Notes under the pieces: model-generated
Seen by the model: only the letters and a program-made list of their open reading frames with translations
The model's database searches: none
What the model was told of the DNA's origin: nothing
Part shown: positions 56,209-64,000 of the stretch, piece after piece
How positions within the stretch are numbered: the stretch's first letter is position 1
Layout: each line of letters opens with the position of its first letter
Program-made: the position numbers and the translations under genes
DNA from: Rhodococcus rhodnii
Lineage (GTDB): Bacteria; Actinomycetota; Actinomycetes; Mycobacteriales; Pseudonocardiaceae
DNA: 64,000 bases
NCBI GenBank assembly: GCA_000720375.1
Contig: JOAA01000033.1
Location: forward strand, 33,166-97,165
Direction of reading: 5' to 3'

Positions 56209-57210
56209 TCAGGCTACCGGCAGTAGCTGATTCAGCACGTCATCCAAAGTCACCAGGCCTGCCAGTGCGCCGTCGGCCTCGACGAGCGCCAGGTGGTTAC
56301 GGGTCTCGCGCATCGTGCTGAGCGCCGCGTAGATCGGCGTTGTCGCACTCAACGTCAGGACCGGACGCATCAGCGAGGAGGCCGTCGCATCGGACGGCTG
56401 CAGCAGCGCGTCGCGGACGTGCACCACGCCAACAGGCCGTCCCTCGGACATGACGACCAGCCGGAGGTGCCCGGTTTCCCGTGCGGCCGCCTGGATCCGC
56501 GCGCACGTGGCATCGGGGGAGACGGACGCCAGGTCAGGCCGGACGATCTCCCGCAACGGCCGGGAGTTCAGCTCCAGCGCGGTCGCCAGTTGCTCGTGCC
56601 GCGAGTCGTCCAACGCGCCGGCCCGCGCCGAGTGGTCCAAGAGCTGACGCAAGTCGTCCGGACTGCGGCCCGGGCTCACCTCGTCCACCGGCTCGACACC
56701 GAACCTCCGGAGGAACCAGTTCGCCATGGTGTTGAGCGCCACCAGAAGCGGCCGCGTGAACCACATGAAGGCCCGCATCGGCAACGCAAGCAGAGTCGCG
56801 GAGAACTCCGGATGCGCGATCGCCCACGACTTCGGCGCCATCTCACCGACGACCAGGTGCACGAACGTCACCACGATCAGCGACAGCACGAACGCGATGA
56901 CATCGGCGGTCACGTCGGGCAGGCCCCAGGCGGTCATCAGTGGCGTGATCATGTCGTGCACGGCCGGTTTCGTGACCGCGCCGAGAACAAGCGTGCACAG
57001 CGTGATGCCCAGCTGCGAACCCGCCAGCAACAAGGACAACTCGCGCGAGCTGCGCAACGCCGCCCGCGCCGACAGGCTTGACTCGGCGGCTTCCGCCAAC
57101 CGGTACTGCCGCGCTGCCACCAAAGCGAACTCCACGGCGACGAAGAACGCGCTCAACGCCACGACACCAGCGGAGATCATCAACGCGAGCCACGTGCTCA
57201 TTCCGGTCAC
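56209..57210 (-). CDS. CNNM/DUF21-type membrane protein with CBS domains, short form
   Basis: A 333-residue protein: DUF21 transmembrane domain (about 1-190, four hydrophobic segments, AGSQLGITLCTLVLGA, GEMAPKSWAIAHPE), then a CBS pair (about 205-330). It lacks the C-terminal CorC_HlyC domain that its neighbour has. The GTG start at 57210 overlaps the neighbour's stop; an alternative ATG is at 57201. The family is linked to Mg2+/Co2+ transport or tolerance, and the pair probably forms a heteromeric complex. Confidence 0.9.
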   Translation of the reverse strand: MTGMSTWLALMISAGVVALSAFFVAVEFALVAARQYRLAEAAESSLSARAALRSSRELSLLLAGSQLGITLCTLVLGAVTKPAVHDMITPLMTAWGLPDVTADVIAFVLSLIVVTFVHLVVGEMAPKSWAIAHPEFSATLLALPMRAFMWFTRPLLVALNTMANWFLRRFGVEPVDEVSPGRSPDDLRQLLDHSARAGALDDSRHEQLATALELNSRPLREIVRPDLASVSPDATCARIQAAARETGHLRLVVMSEGRPVGVVHVRDALLQPSDATASSLMRPVLTLSATTPIYAALSTMRETRNHLALVEADGALAGLVTLDDVLNQLLPVA

Positions 57211-58505
57211 GTGATCACCTGCAGCAGCACGGTTTCCGGCACGTGCCGGGCGACGCTCTGGACTGTCACGGCGATCTTGTGCTCACGGAGGAGCTTGATC
57301 GTGACTGTGTCGCCGGGTTCGGGCAGCCGTTGCATCTCGGTGATGACCAGGCCCGCTATCGTTTCGTACTCGCCTTCCGGCAGGTCGTGCCCGATCAGTC
57401 GTTCCACCTCGTCGATGTGGGTCGTGCCGGACAGCAACCAGCCGTCCTCGGCCGCTGTGGCGATGCCTTCTCCCGCGGGATCGTGTTCGTCGGTGATCTC
57501 TCCGACGAGTTCCTCCGCGATGTCCTCCATCGTGATCACGCCGGCCAAGCCGCCGTATTCGTCGACGACACAGGCGAACTGCTCGCCCGCCTCGCGTAAC
57601 CGTGCCAGGACCACGGTCAACGGCAAGGACGCGGGCACCATCACGCTCGGCCGGGCCACTTCGCGGACGGCGATGTCGGTCCGGCCGTCCAGTTCGAGCA
57701 CGTCCCGCAGGCAGATCATGCCGACCACATCGTCCACATCGGACCCGAGTACGGGCAGCCGGGAAAACCCGGAAGCCATCAGTTCCACGGCGTCGCTGAC
57801 CGGTTCGTCAGCGGCGATCGTGGTGACCAGCGGACGCGGGATCATCGCGTGCTCGGCCGCCCGCTCGTGCAGATCGAGCGTTCGGTCGAGCAAAGTGGAC
57901 AGTTCGACCGGGAGGTCACCGCTGTCCCGGGACGCGGCCACGATGTGCTCGAGGTCGCGTGGGGTGGCGGCGTGTTCGACGTCGTGCACCGGCTTGATTC
58001 GCAGCACCTTGAGCAGCAGGTTCGACGCGTGGTCGAACAGCCGGATCAGCCAGCCGAAGACCTTGAGGTACACGCCGGTGGACAGTGCCAGCCCGCGGGC
58101 CACCGGTTCCGGCCGGGCGATGGCGAGGTTTTTGGGTACGAGCTCGCCGAACACCATCTGCACGCCGGTGGAGAACAGCAACGCCAGCACGGTGCCGATC
58201 GCGATGCCCACGGCCTGTGGGATTCCGACGCCACCAAGGAGTTCGCCGAGTCCCGCGCCGATCATCGGCTCGGCGACGTAACCAACGAGCAGGCCGGTCA
58301 CAGTGATGCCCAGCTGCGCGCCGGAAAGCATGAACGACGTGCGTTTGGTGATGCCCAGTGCGCGGGTGGCGCCTGCGTCGCCGGCGGCTGCCCTGGCTTT
58401 GAGCCGCGAGCGGTCCACGGCCATGTAGCCGAATTCCTGAGCCACGAAATAACCGGTCAGCGCGGTCAGCGCGACCACAACGAGAATGCCGAGCAGGATG
58501 GTCAT
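57207..58505 (-). CDS. CNNM/CorC-HlyC family membrane protein
   Basis: A 432-residue protein from ATG 58505 (AGGAG upstream). DUF21 membrane domain (about 1-195; LSGAQLGITVTGLLVGY, GELVPKNLAIARPE), CBS pair (about 210-335; MIPRPLVTTIAADEPVSDA, AGVITMEDIAEELVGEI) and a CorC_HlyC FAD-like C-terminal domain (about 350-430). The family affects divalent cation efflux and is often annotated as hemolysin. First gene of a two-gene operon. Confidence 0.92.
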   Translation of the reverse strand: MTILLGILVVVALTALTGYFVAQEFGYMAVDRSRLKARAAAGDAGATRALGITKRTSFMLSGAQLGITVTGLLVGYVAEPMIGAGLGELLGGVGIPQAVGIAIGTVLALLFSTGVQMVFGELVPKNLAIARPEPVARGLALSTGVYLKVFGWLIRLFDHASNLLLKVLRIKPVHDVEHAATPRDLEHIVAASRDSGDLPVELSTLLDRTLDLHERAAEHAMIPRPLVTTIAADEPVSDAVELMASGFSRLPVLGSDVDDVVGMICLRDVLELDGRTDIAVREVARPSVMVPASLPLTVVLARLREAGEQFACVVDEYGGLAGVITMEDIAEELVGEITDEHDPAGEGIATAAEDGWLLSGTTHIDEVERLIGHDLPEGEYETIAGLVITEMQRLPEPGDTVTIKLLREHKIAVTVQSVARHVPETVLLQVIT

Positions 58506-58680
58506 CGCACACGCTCCTGACGGGAACATGTGCGGCTGGTACTTCGGGAGGGGTCCATGATCCTCTCTCGATCGGGGTAAGGGCCTCTCAGTGAGTTCGA
58601 ACGTACCTCATGGCCTATTGGTTCCGGCGTGTCACCGCCCGCGACACGCTTGTTGTTGCAGGTAGATGGCTGTTGCGCCG

Positions 58681-58710
58681 TTGTCGCTTCGTATTGGGAG
58701 CACCTATCTT
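58681..58710 (+). promoter_or_regulatory. Promoter giving a probably leaderless CDF transcript
   Basis: TTGTCG (58681-58686), 18-bp spacer, TATCTT (58705-58710). The ATG of the CDF gene at 58717 is 6 bp after the -10 box, and no ribosome site fits between, so transcription probably starts at or next to the ATG. Confidence 0.5.
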
Positions 58711-58716
58711 GAGCCC

Positions 58717-59733
58717 ATGGGACACGGGCACGGGCATGGGCATCACCACAAGAAAGGCATCTGGGCTCGGCTCAAGCCGCACAGCCACGACACCGGTGAC
58801 ATTGTGGACAGTGCGCTCGAAGCCAGCCGCCGTGGCATGCGGACACTGTGGATTTCGTTCGCGGCGCTGATGGTCACGGCCGTGGCCCAGGCTGTCCTGG
58901 TTGCTTTCACCGGATCTGTGGCGTTGCTGGGCGACACGTTGCACAACTTCGCGGACGCGCTGACGGCTGTCCCTTTGGGTATCGCATTCCTGCTGGGCAG
59001 GCGGGCGGCGACCCGCCGGTTCACCTACGGCCTCGGACGCGCCGAAGACCTCGCCGGTCTGGTGATCCTCGCCGTGATCGGCACGTCAGCCGGGTTGGCC
59101 GGATGGGAAGCGGTCCAGCGGCTGATCGAGCCACGGGACATGCGCAACATCGGCTGGGTCGCGGCGGCGGGCGTGATCGGTTTCCTGGGCAACGAGCTCG
59201 TGGCCCGGTACCGGATCACCGTGGGCAGGCAGATCGGATCGGCGGCGCTGGTCGCTGACGGGCTGCACGCTCGGACTGACGGGTTCACCAGCCTGGCTGT
59301 GTTGCTGTCCGCCGGTGGCGCTTACCTTGGCTGGCAGTGGGCGGACCCGGTCGTGGGCTTGCTGATCACGGTCGCGATCCTGTCGGTGTTGTGGGGTGCG
59401 GCCAAGGAGGTCTTCGGGCGGCTGCTGGACGCGGTCGACCCGGTGCTCGTCGATCAAGCCGAACAAGCGCTCGTTTCGTCTCCCGGAGTTCTTGCCGTGC
59501 ACCAGGTTCGGCTCCGGTGGGTGGGACACGCCCTGCACGCGGAGGCAGAGCTGTCCGTCGATCCCGGGTTGACGCTGAGCGCCGCCCATCAGATCGCCCA
59601 TGATGCCGAGCATCGGCTAATGCACGCGTTGCCTCGCGTTTCCCGGGCTGTCCTGCACGCTCATCCCGCTGAGCCGCACGGAGATGCGGCGCACGAACTG
59701 GTCGCGCACCACCTATCGCGGACCCTCGGGTGA
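58717..59733 (+). CDS. Cation diffusion facilitator (CDF) metal efflux protein
   Basis: A 338-residue transporter with a His-rich N-terminus (GHGHGHGHHHKKG), six membrane helices, and the paired metal-site motifs HNFAD in helix 2 (GDTLHNFADALT) and HARTD in helix 5 (DGLHARTDGFTS), the HxxxD pattern of Zn-type CDFs. A cytoplasmic C-terminal ferredoxin-like domain (about 225-325) contains more His residues. It exports Zn2+ or similar ions against H+. Its 3' end overlaps the convergent anchored protein by 21 bp. Confidence 0.93.
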   Translation: MGHGHGHGHHHKKGIWARLKPHSHDTGDIVDSALEASRRGMRTLWISFAALMVTAVAQAVLVAFTGSVALLGDTLHNFADALTAVPLGIAFLLGRRAATRRFTYGLGRAEDLAGLVILAVIGTSAGLAGWEAVQRLIEPRDMRNIGWVAAAGVIGFLGNELVARYRITVGRQIGSAALVADGLHARTDGFTSLAVLLSAGGAYLGWQWADPVVGLLITVAILSVLWGAAKEVFGRLLDAVDPVLVDQAEQALVSSPGVLAVHQVRLRWVGHALHAEAELSVDPGLTLSAAHQIAHDAEHRLMHALPRVSRAVLHAHPAEPHGDAAHELVAHHLSRTLG

Positions 59734-60390
59734 TCCATCCGACGTGAGCGCTCCTTGGCCCGGCTTGGACGGCAGGAAGATGTGCGCGTGACCGCGGCCC
59801 GAATCGACGTTGAGGACGTCAAGCTGGGTCGCCGCGATCGACCAGGTGACGACGGCCGCGTCCCGCTGGCGCCCGGCGGTGTCCAGCCAGGCCTGCTTGT
59901 CCGGTGCGTCAAGGGATTTGCCGAACGTGGCCACGGCGAGGTCAAGCTGTTGGACACTGGAGGCCAGGCCGGAGCGGGCGATGTTGACCGCCGTGCCCGC
60001 CGACGGGCGTTCGGCGAACTCGTCGACGTACCCCTTGGTCACCTTCTGCCAGCCGGTGACCTGTTCTTTGGTGGCAGTGGTCGTGTTGAGGCCGTCGAGG
60101 ACGGGTAACAGGCCGTCGTGGATGCGCCGGGCTTGCTCGGTGAGCGTGCCGATCTGCTCGTTGTCGCGCTGGGCGTCCTGTTTCTTCATCTCCGCGACCG
60201 GATCGGCTGCCGTTTCAGCACTGGGACGGCCGAGGAAGAACCCAGCCACGAAGGCCACGATGACGATGGGGATCGCCCAGAGTGCCTTGGCCCGGCTTGG
60301 CTGCGGCGATTCGCCGCCGCCCCATCGTTCGCTGCGTAAGGTACGCGGGCGCGAGCGCACAACTGCCTCCACTGGTAGCCGAGCCGACAC
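59713..60390 (-). CDS. Membrane-anchored protein of unknown function
   Basis: A 225-residue protein with a basic N-terminus, one membrane helix (ALWAIPIVIVAFVAGFFLG, about 36-54) and an extracytoplasmic helical domain (about 60-205; QARRIHDGLLPVLDGLN, LASSVQQLDLAVATFGKSL). It resembles no family I can name. GTG 60390 or GTG 60375 may be the start; no ribosome site decides between them. It lies between two metal-efflux genes but on the opposite strand. Confidence 0.7.
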   Translation of the reverse strand: MSARLPVEAVVRSRPRTLRSERWGGGESPQPSRAKALWAIPIVIVAFVAGFFLGRPSAETAADPVAEMKKQDAQRDNEQIGTLTEQARRIHDGLLPVLDGLNTTTATKEQVTGWQKVTKGYVDEFAERPSAGTAVNIARSGLASSVQQLDLAVATFGKSLDAPDKQAWLDTAGRQRDAAVVTWSIAATQLDVLNVDSGRGHAHIFLPSKPGQGALTSDGSPEGPR

Positions 60391-60426
60391 GCCATGTTAT
60401 TGATCGGGCCGATGCGGGCGGAAGGT

Positions 60427-60747
60427 TTACGCGTCGATCTGGCCCGCATGGAACAGTGCCTGATCAAGCAGTCCGCGTACGTGGTCGTTGGCGGCGGAGT
60501 AGTAGACGAACGTGCCCTCCCTGCGGCCTTTGACCAGGCCGGCGAGCCGGAGTTTGGCCAGGTGCTGGCTGACCGCGGTGGGGGCGGCGCCTGCCAGTTC
60601 GGCGAGGCAGGCGACCGAGGACTCGCCCTGCAGCAACGCCCACAGCACCCTGATCCGGGTCGGGTCGGCCAGCAGCCGGAACGTTTCGGCTGCGAGATGG
60701 ACCTGCTCTTCGGAGGGCATGTCGAAGTCCGGCAGAGACGAATGCAT
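60427..60747 (-). CDS. ArsR/SmtB-family metal-sensing repressor
   Basis: A 106-residue winged-helix repressor: ETFRLLADPTRIRVLWALL and the recognition helix TAVSQHLAKLRLAGLVKGRR are standard. Near the C-terminus NDHVRGLLDQALFHAGQ resembles the alpha5 metal site of SmtB/NmtR-type sensors (DxH...H), with Asn in the first acid position and Gln near the end. It is divergent from the P1B-4 ATPase with a palindrome between them, so it most likely represses that gene until Co2+, Ni2+ or Zn2+ is present. The -10 TATGAT lies 5 bp before ATG 60747, implying a leaderless message. Confidence 0.92.
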   Translation of the reverse strand: MHSSLPDFDMPSEEQVHLAAETFRLLADPTRIRVLWALLQGESSVACLAELAGAAPTAVSQHLAKLRLAGLVKGRREGTFVYYSAANDHVRGLLDQALFHAGQIDA

Positions 60748-60752
60748 ACCGC

Positions 60753-60807
60753 ATCATAGCCTGCTTGGTCAACTGCTTGCGTATCTGCGTGCATGCGCAG
60801 ATAAGAT
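60753..60807. promoter_or_regulatory. Divergent leaderless promoters with ArsR-type operator
   Basis: TATCTGCG (60782-60789), 6-bp spacer, CGCAGATA (60796-60803): a perfect palindrome. It overlaps the promoter of the ATPase gene (TTGCGT 60777-60782; TAAGAT 60802-60807, 6 bp before GTG 60814). In the other direction TATGAT (60758-60753) lies 5 bp before the repressor ATG. Repressor bound here would block the ATPase promoter directly. Confidence 0.65.
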
Positions 60808-60813
60808 GCTCTC

Positions 60814-62628
60814 GTGTTCTCACTGTCGGAAGTGCGCTGGGCGGTCCTCGCGACCAGCCTGTTCGGGCTTGGGCTGGTCACGCAGGTGGCCGGCGGGCCG
60901 TCGTGGCTGTGGTGGGCGCTCTACCTGTGGTGTTACGCCGCCGGTGGCTGGGAACCAGCGCTGTCCGGGCTCAAAGCGCTACGGCACAAGACACTGGACG
61001 TCGACCTGCTGATGGTCGTCGCGGCCATCGGAGCCGCCGCGATCGGTCAGGTCTTCGACGGCGCGCTGCTGATCGTCATCTTCGCGACGTCAGGCGCGAT
61101 GGAGGCGGTCGCGACCAAGCGCACCGAAGACTCGGTACGCGGCCTGCTCGACCTCGCGCCGCAGACCGCGACCCGGGTGACCGCCGACGGCGAGCAGGTC
61201 GTCGACGCTGCCGAACTGCGGGCCGGTGACGTGATCCTGGTGCGTCCCGGCGAGCGGATCGGCGGCGACGGGGCCGTGGTCGACGGCGCGAGCGACGTCG
61301 ACCAGGCCACGATCACCGGCGAACCCCTGCCGGCGCCGAAGCACCCCGGCGACGAGGTCTTCGCCGGGACGTTGAACGGAACCGGCGCGCTGCGCGTACG
61401 GATCACCAGGCCGGCCAAGGACACGGTGATCGCCAGGATCGTGGCGATGGTCGAGCGGGCGAGTGCGACCAAGGCCCGGACTCAGCTGTTCATCGAACAG
61501 GTGGAACAGCGGTACTCGGTGGGCATGGTCGCCGTGACCTTGGCACTTTTTCTCGTACCGCTGGCATTCGGCGCCGCGTTCGAGCCGACCTTGTTGCGTG
61601 CGATGACTTTCATGATCGTGGCGTCGCCCTGTGCCGTGGTGCTCGCAACGATGCCGCCCTTGCTGTCCGCGATCGCGAATGCCGGCCGTCATGGAGTTCT
61701 GGTGAAATCCGCGGTGGTGCTCGAACGTCTCGGCACAGCGACGCGCGTGGCGTTCGACAAGACCGGCACACTGACACTGGGGACACCCGAGGTCGCGGTC
61801 GTCAAACCGCTACTGGACGTGGACGTTCTCCGGCTTGCCGCCGCTGCTGAAAGCCAGTCCGAGCATCCGGTGGGCCGGGCGATTGTCGCGGCGTGTCCTG
61901 GTGTGAGCCCAGCCTCGCGGTTCAAGTCCGTGCCAGGCAGGGGAGTCTCCGCTCGTGTCGACGGGCGACTGGTCGAAGTGGGCAGTCCGGCTCATCTCCT
62001 GGATGGGTATGACCCGGTCGTCGAATCGGTCGAGTCAAGCGGATACACGGCCGTTGTGGTGAAAGTGGACGGTGCCATCGCCGGTGTGATCGGGTTGACG
62101 GATCAGCTGCGGCCGGGCGCGGCCGAAGCCGTGCACCGGCTCGCCGAGATGCAGCCGGTCTTGCTCACCGGGGACAACCCGAGGGCTGCTGCCAAGATCG
62201 CGGCCGAAGTGGGGATTGCGAACGTCCGAGCAGGACTGTTGCCACAGGACAAAGTGGACGAGGTGCGGCAGATGCCGCGTGTTGTCGTGGTGGGTGATGG
62301 CGTGAACGACGCGCCCGCTTTGGCGACTGCGCACGTGGGAATCGCTATGGGACGTACGGGATCCGACCTCGCGATGGACACCGCGGATGTCGTGATCACT
62401 CGTGATGACTTGTCCACTGTGCCTGCTGTGATCGCATTGGCCAGACGCGCCCGCCGGATTGTGATCGCGAACCTGATCATCGCGGCGGCCTTCATTTGTG
62501 TGCTGGCCGGCTGGGATTTGTTCGGCACTCTGCCGTTGCCGTTGGGCGTCGCCGGTCACGAGGGTTCGACGATCATCGTGGGCCTCAACGGTTTGCGGCT
62601 GCTTCGACGGTCCGCTTGGGACGGTTAG
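60814..62628 (+). CDS. P1B-4-type heavy-metal ATPase (Co2+/Fe2+ exporter type)
   Basis: A 604-residue P-type ATPase from GTG 60814. The phosphorylation motif is DKTGTLTLG, the N-domain has SEHPVGRAI, and hinge motifs TGDNPRAA and GDGVNDAPALA are intact. The metal-binding membrane motifs are SPC (VASPCAVVLAT) rather than CPC, and HEGST (AGHEGSTIIVG) in the last helix. This pair defines subgroup P1B-4 (CtpD/CtpJ/CoaT), linked to Co2+, Ni2+ or Fe2+ efflux. There is no N-terminal metal-binding domain, as usual for the group. Controlled by the divergent ArsR protein. Confidence 0.94.
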   Translation: MFSLSEVRWAVLATSLFGLGLVTQVAGGPSWLWWALYLWCYAAGGWEPALSGLKALRHKTLDVDLLMVVAAIGAAAIGQVFDGALLIVIFATSGAMEAVATKRTEDSVRGLLDLAPQTATRVTADGEQVVDAAELRAGDVILVRPGERIGGDGAVVDGASDVDQATITGEPLPAPKHPGDEVFAGTLNGTGALRVRITRPAKDTVIARIVAMVERASATKARTQLFIEQVEQRYSVGMVAVTLALFLVPLAFGAAFEPTLLRAMTFMIVASPCAVVLATMPPLLSAIANAGRHGVLVKSAVVLERLGTATRVAFDKTGTLTLGTPEVAVVKPLLDVDVLRLAAAAESQSEHPVGRAIVAACPGVSPASRFKSVPGRGVSARVDGRLVEVGSPAHLLDGYDPVVESVESSGYTAVVVKVDGAIAGVIGLTDQLRPGAAEAVHRLAEMQPVLLTGDNPRAAAKIAAEVGIANVRAGLLPQDKVDEVRQMPRVVVVGDGVNDAPALATAHVGIAMGRTGSDLAMDTADVVITRDDLSTVPAVIALARRARRIVIANLIIAAAFICVLAGWDLFGTLPLPLGVAGHEGSTIIVGLNGLRLLRRSAWDG

Positions 62629-62715
62629 TCACTCGATCAGTGGACCCGGTGCATAGGGCCGGGCGTGATCGGGTAGCCCACTGACTGGAAGTACATGACA
62701 CGAAAGGCTGGCACT

Positions 62716-62910
62716 ATGTTCGAGAAGGCGAAGGAAAAGCTGCAGAAGCTGGCCGGGGAACACCCGGACAAGGTGGACAAGGGCATCGACAAGGCGGCCG
62801 ACGTCGCCAACCAGCGGACCGGCGGCAAGCACGGCGACAAGATCCAGCAGGGTGCGGACAAACTCAAGGAGCGCATGCAGCGGCCCGACAACAACCAACC
62901 GCCCGCGTAA
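62716..62910 (+). CDS. MT0933-like small antitoxin-family protein
   Basis: A 64-residue, Lys/Asp-rich helical protein (FEKAKEKLQKLAGEHPDKVD, then HGDKIQQGADKLKERM) matching the mycobacterial MT0933/Rv0909 antitoxin family. GAAAGG precedes ATG 62716. No toxin gene lies beside it: the next gene is on the other strand and is a secreted protein. It may be an orphan or serve another role. Confidence 0.8.
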   Translation: MFEKAKEKLQKLAGEHPDKVDKGIDKAADVANQRTGGKHGDKIQQGADKLKERMQRPDNNQPPA

Positions 62911-62992
62911 CCCCTAGCCGACGAGCAGGTCGGTCGCGCCTAGGAGCAGGGCTGTGCTGGCGAACTCCACGGCCAAGGTTTGCAGCGTCACT

Positions 62993-63685
62993 CTAGGTCC
63001 GGAAACAGCGTCCGTTTTGGTACAGGTCACCCGGGACCACGGCGCGTCCAGCGGGCGGGCCGACCTCGTAGGACCACGAGCCGTTGCGGCTCAGCGATCG
63101 CTGGCAGTCAACGCTGCCCGAGTCGTTGGCCGAGCCGGTCCAGACGTTGATCGTCGTCCCGGAACACTGCGGGCACAGGTCTTCGAGGATGAAATACCGC
63201 TTGAGGTCCGGCACGTAGATCTTCGTCCCGGGCTGGTAGCGATCGGTGCCTGCGGCGAACGTGATCGGATCGTCGAACGTGCCCGTTCCGCCTGCTTGCC
63301 CGTGCATGACGTTGGTGTACGCGATGGCCCGGCTGCCGGACGGGCTGTTGGTGCGAGCGCCGTAAAAGTTGATCCGGCCCGACACAACCGCCACAGCTTC
63401 AGGCGGCGCCTGACCCGCTGGAGGCGGGGATGTGCTGGATGTCGATGACGGTGCCGGTGAGGCTGACGTCGGTGTTTGGCCTGGACTCGTTGGTGCGCCG
63501 GGCAAGATGAACGATGGCGTGGTCGTCATCGATTTCGGTGACTGCTCATCGGGTAATTCGCCTGCGGTCGGAACTGTCAAGGATGCGGCCGAGTTCGTTC
63601 GGTCTTCACCTGGCAGCAGAACGATGACAAGCACCAGCAGGAGCGCGAGGACGGCTCCGGCCCCGACAGCCAGCTTCAGTCGCAT
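62993..63685 (-). CDS. Exported protein with double-psi-barrel-like domain
   Basis: A 230-residue protein: signal or anchor helix (residues 4-25), a Thr/Ser/Pro-rich linker (about 45-95), then a domain of about 125 residues (VSGRINFYGARTNSPSGSR, FAAGTDRYQPGTKIYVP, FILEDLCPQCSGTTIN) with four Cys. The GARTN...LEDLCPQC order resembles double-psi beta-barrel (RlpA/3D/expansin-like) domains, but the catalytic Asp pattern is not certain. It is likely a cell-wall-associated protein. It is convergent with the MT0933-like gene. Confidence 0.7.
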   Translation of the reverse strand: MRLKLAVGAGAVLALLLVLVIVLLPGEDRTNSAASLTVPTAGELPDEQSPKSMTTTPSFILPGAPTSPGQTPTSASPAPSSTSSTSPPPAGQAPPEAVAVVSGRINFYGARTNSPSGSRAIAYTNVMHGQAGGTGTFDDPITFAAGTDRYQPGTKIYVPDLKRYFILEDLCPQCSGTTINVWTGSANDSGSVDCQRSLSRNGSWSYEVGPPAGRAVVPGDLYQNGRCFRT

Positions 63686-63803
63686 GTGTGCACGTGGTCC
63701 CTTTGTCTGACAGGCGAGAGCAACTTAGCGCCACCGTGATCCGCCGCACAATGTTATGCATGAGGATCATTCGCGTTCTCGCCGGGGCGTCCAGCCCAAG
63801 TGG

Positions 63804-63919
63804 AGGCGCGCCCGAACCGATGTGGGAGGTGCGCCCAACACACAGCGAAGGCGCGCCCCAGCCGCCAACCAAGGCGCGCCCAGCGACAGAAAGGCGCGCC
63901 TAAAGCAGTAGTCGGCGCG
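63804..63919. repeat. Array of AGGCGCGCC words at about 22-bp period
   Basis: AGGCGCGCC starts at 63804, 63849, 63872 and 63892. A one-mismatch copy (AGGTGCGCC) is at 63827, and a partial copy (CGGCGCG) at 63913. Start-to-start distances are 23, 22, 23, 20 and 21 bp, about two helical turns, while the spacer sequences differ. The layout resembles iterons or a multi-site protein-binding array. Confidence 0.65.
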
Positions 63920-63956
63920 ATTTTGTGTGGAGTAGCGCCGCAAATAAGCTTGTCGG

Positions 63957-63980
63957 CGGGCAGGGCCGCAGGCCTGCCCG
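63957..63980 (+). terminator. Hairpin near window end
   Basis: An 8-bp stem (63957-63964 with 63973-63980), one bulged G, two more pairs and a GCA loop, followed by a T-rich stretch (TGTTTCCCTGCTTTT). No gene ending just before it is seen on the plus strand, so it may serve a gene beyond the window or the opposite strand. Confidence 0.35.
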
Positions 63981-64000
63981 TGTTTCCCTGCTTTTGCGGC

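Larger units (their letters stand above)
63686..64000. other. Non-coding window end with periodic repeats
   Basis: A 315-bp stretch with no gene I can support. The short frames here have no family similarity. It contains the AGGCGCGCC array, an inverted repeat CGGCGC...GCGCCG (63913-63918 with 63935-63940) and a hairpin at 63957-63980. The first 60 bp serve as the upstream region of the exported protein on the minus strand. Confidence 0.6.

Noticed and set aside
62716..62910. Complete toxin-antitoxin module
   Set aside because: Only the MT0933-like protein is present; neighbours are not toxins.
63804..63919. CRISPR array
   Set aside because: The repeated unit is only 9 bp, spacers are about 13 bp, and no cas genes are present.

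Overview
The window is high-GC DNA with tightly packed genes, frequent GTG and TTG starts, many ATGA/GTGA overlaps, SARP-type regulation, F420-type oxidoreductases and natural-product assembly lines. This points to an actinomycete. The recurring (A/T)GTGGAC-type word and frequent TTG leucine codons suggest Pseudonocardiales (Amycolatopsis/Kibdelosporangium/Lentzea type), but that placement is inference. Two biosynthetic loci are present, separated by a general metabolic region, and followed by a signalling and metal-homeostasis region. No rRNA, tRNA, CRISPR array, insertion sequence or prophage gene was recognised.

Region 1 (1-13.1 kb) is the edge of an isoprenoid cluster. A cobalamin-binding radical SAM protein (cut by the window start), a polyprenyl diphosphate synthase, an IspH-DXS fusion protein and IspG form one operon. 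The fusion joins the last and the first enzyme of the MEP pathway. The operon thus carries a dedicated precursor supply, prenyl chain assembly and a possible C-methylase. A small ferredoxin with a P450, a DrrAB-like ABC exporter and a large SARP/AfsR-type regulator follow. A pair of 11-bp-spaced direct repeats between the P450 and exporter genes is a plausible regulator site.

Region 2 (13.2-28 kb) holds secreted and general enzymes: a PQQ-type beta-propeller protein, enoyl-CoA hydratase, Rdx/SelW-like protein, squalene-cyclase-like protein, LLM oxidoreductase, isochorismatase, DMT transporter, a secreted GH2 enzyme with two AbfB domains, a HelD/HelR-like ATPase, a P-loop kinase and a secreted M28 aminopeptidase. 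Three genes between 14.6 and 19.3 kb (epoxide hydrolase, Lrp/AsnC regulator, NUDIX hydrolase) keep both ends but have lost their middles.

Region 3 (27.5-46.7 kb) is an NRPS-PKS cluster. From a promoter near 44.4 kb an 11-gene leftward operon runs: free condensation domain, free carrier protein, PCP-C-A(Val-like)-PCP NRPS, P450 without ExxR, KS-AT-ACP-TE PKS, MFS exporter, second P450, type II thioesterase, SDR, A(Thr-like)-PCP NRPS with a remnant C domain, and a signal-less amino-acid-binding-type protein. A third P450 and a second type II thioesterase run rightward. The parts predict a small, oxidised hybrid of threonine, valine and malonate units. I do not recognise the product.

Region 4 (46.7-64 kb) carries an aldo/keto reductase, an SRPBCC protein, a kinase-STAND-WD40 membrane protein next to FHA, pseudoprotease-like and lipocalin-like genes, an alpha/beta hydrolase, two CNNM/CorC-type membrane proteins, a CDF metal exporter, an ArsR regulator divergent from a P1B-4 ATPase, a small MT0933-type protein and a secreted double-psi-barrel-like protein. 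The last 300 bp are non-coding and carry a periodic array of a 9-bp GC-rich word.
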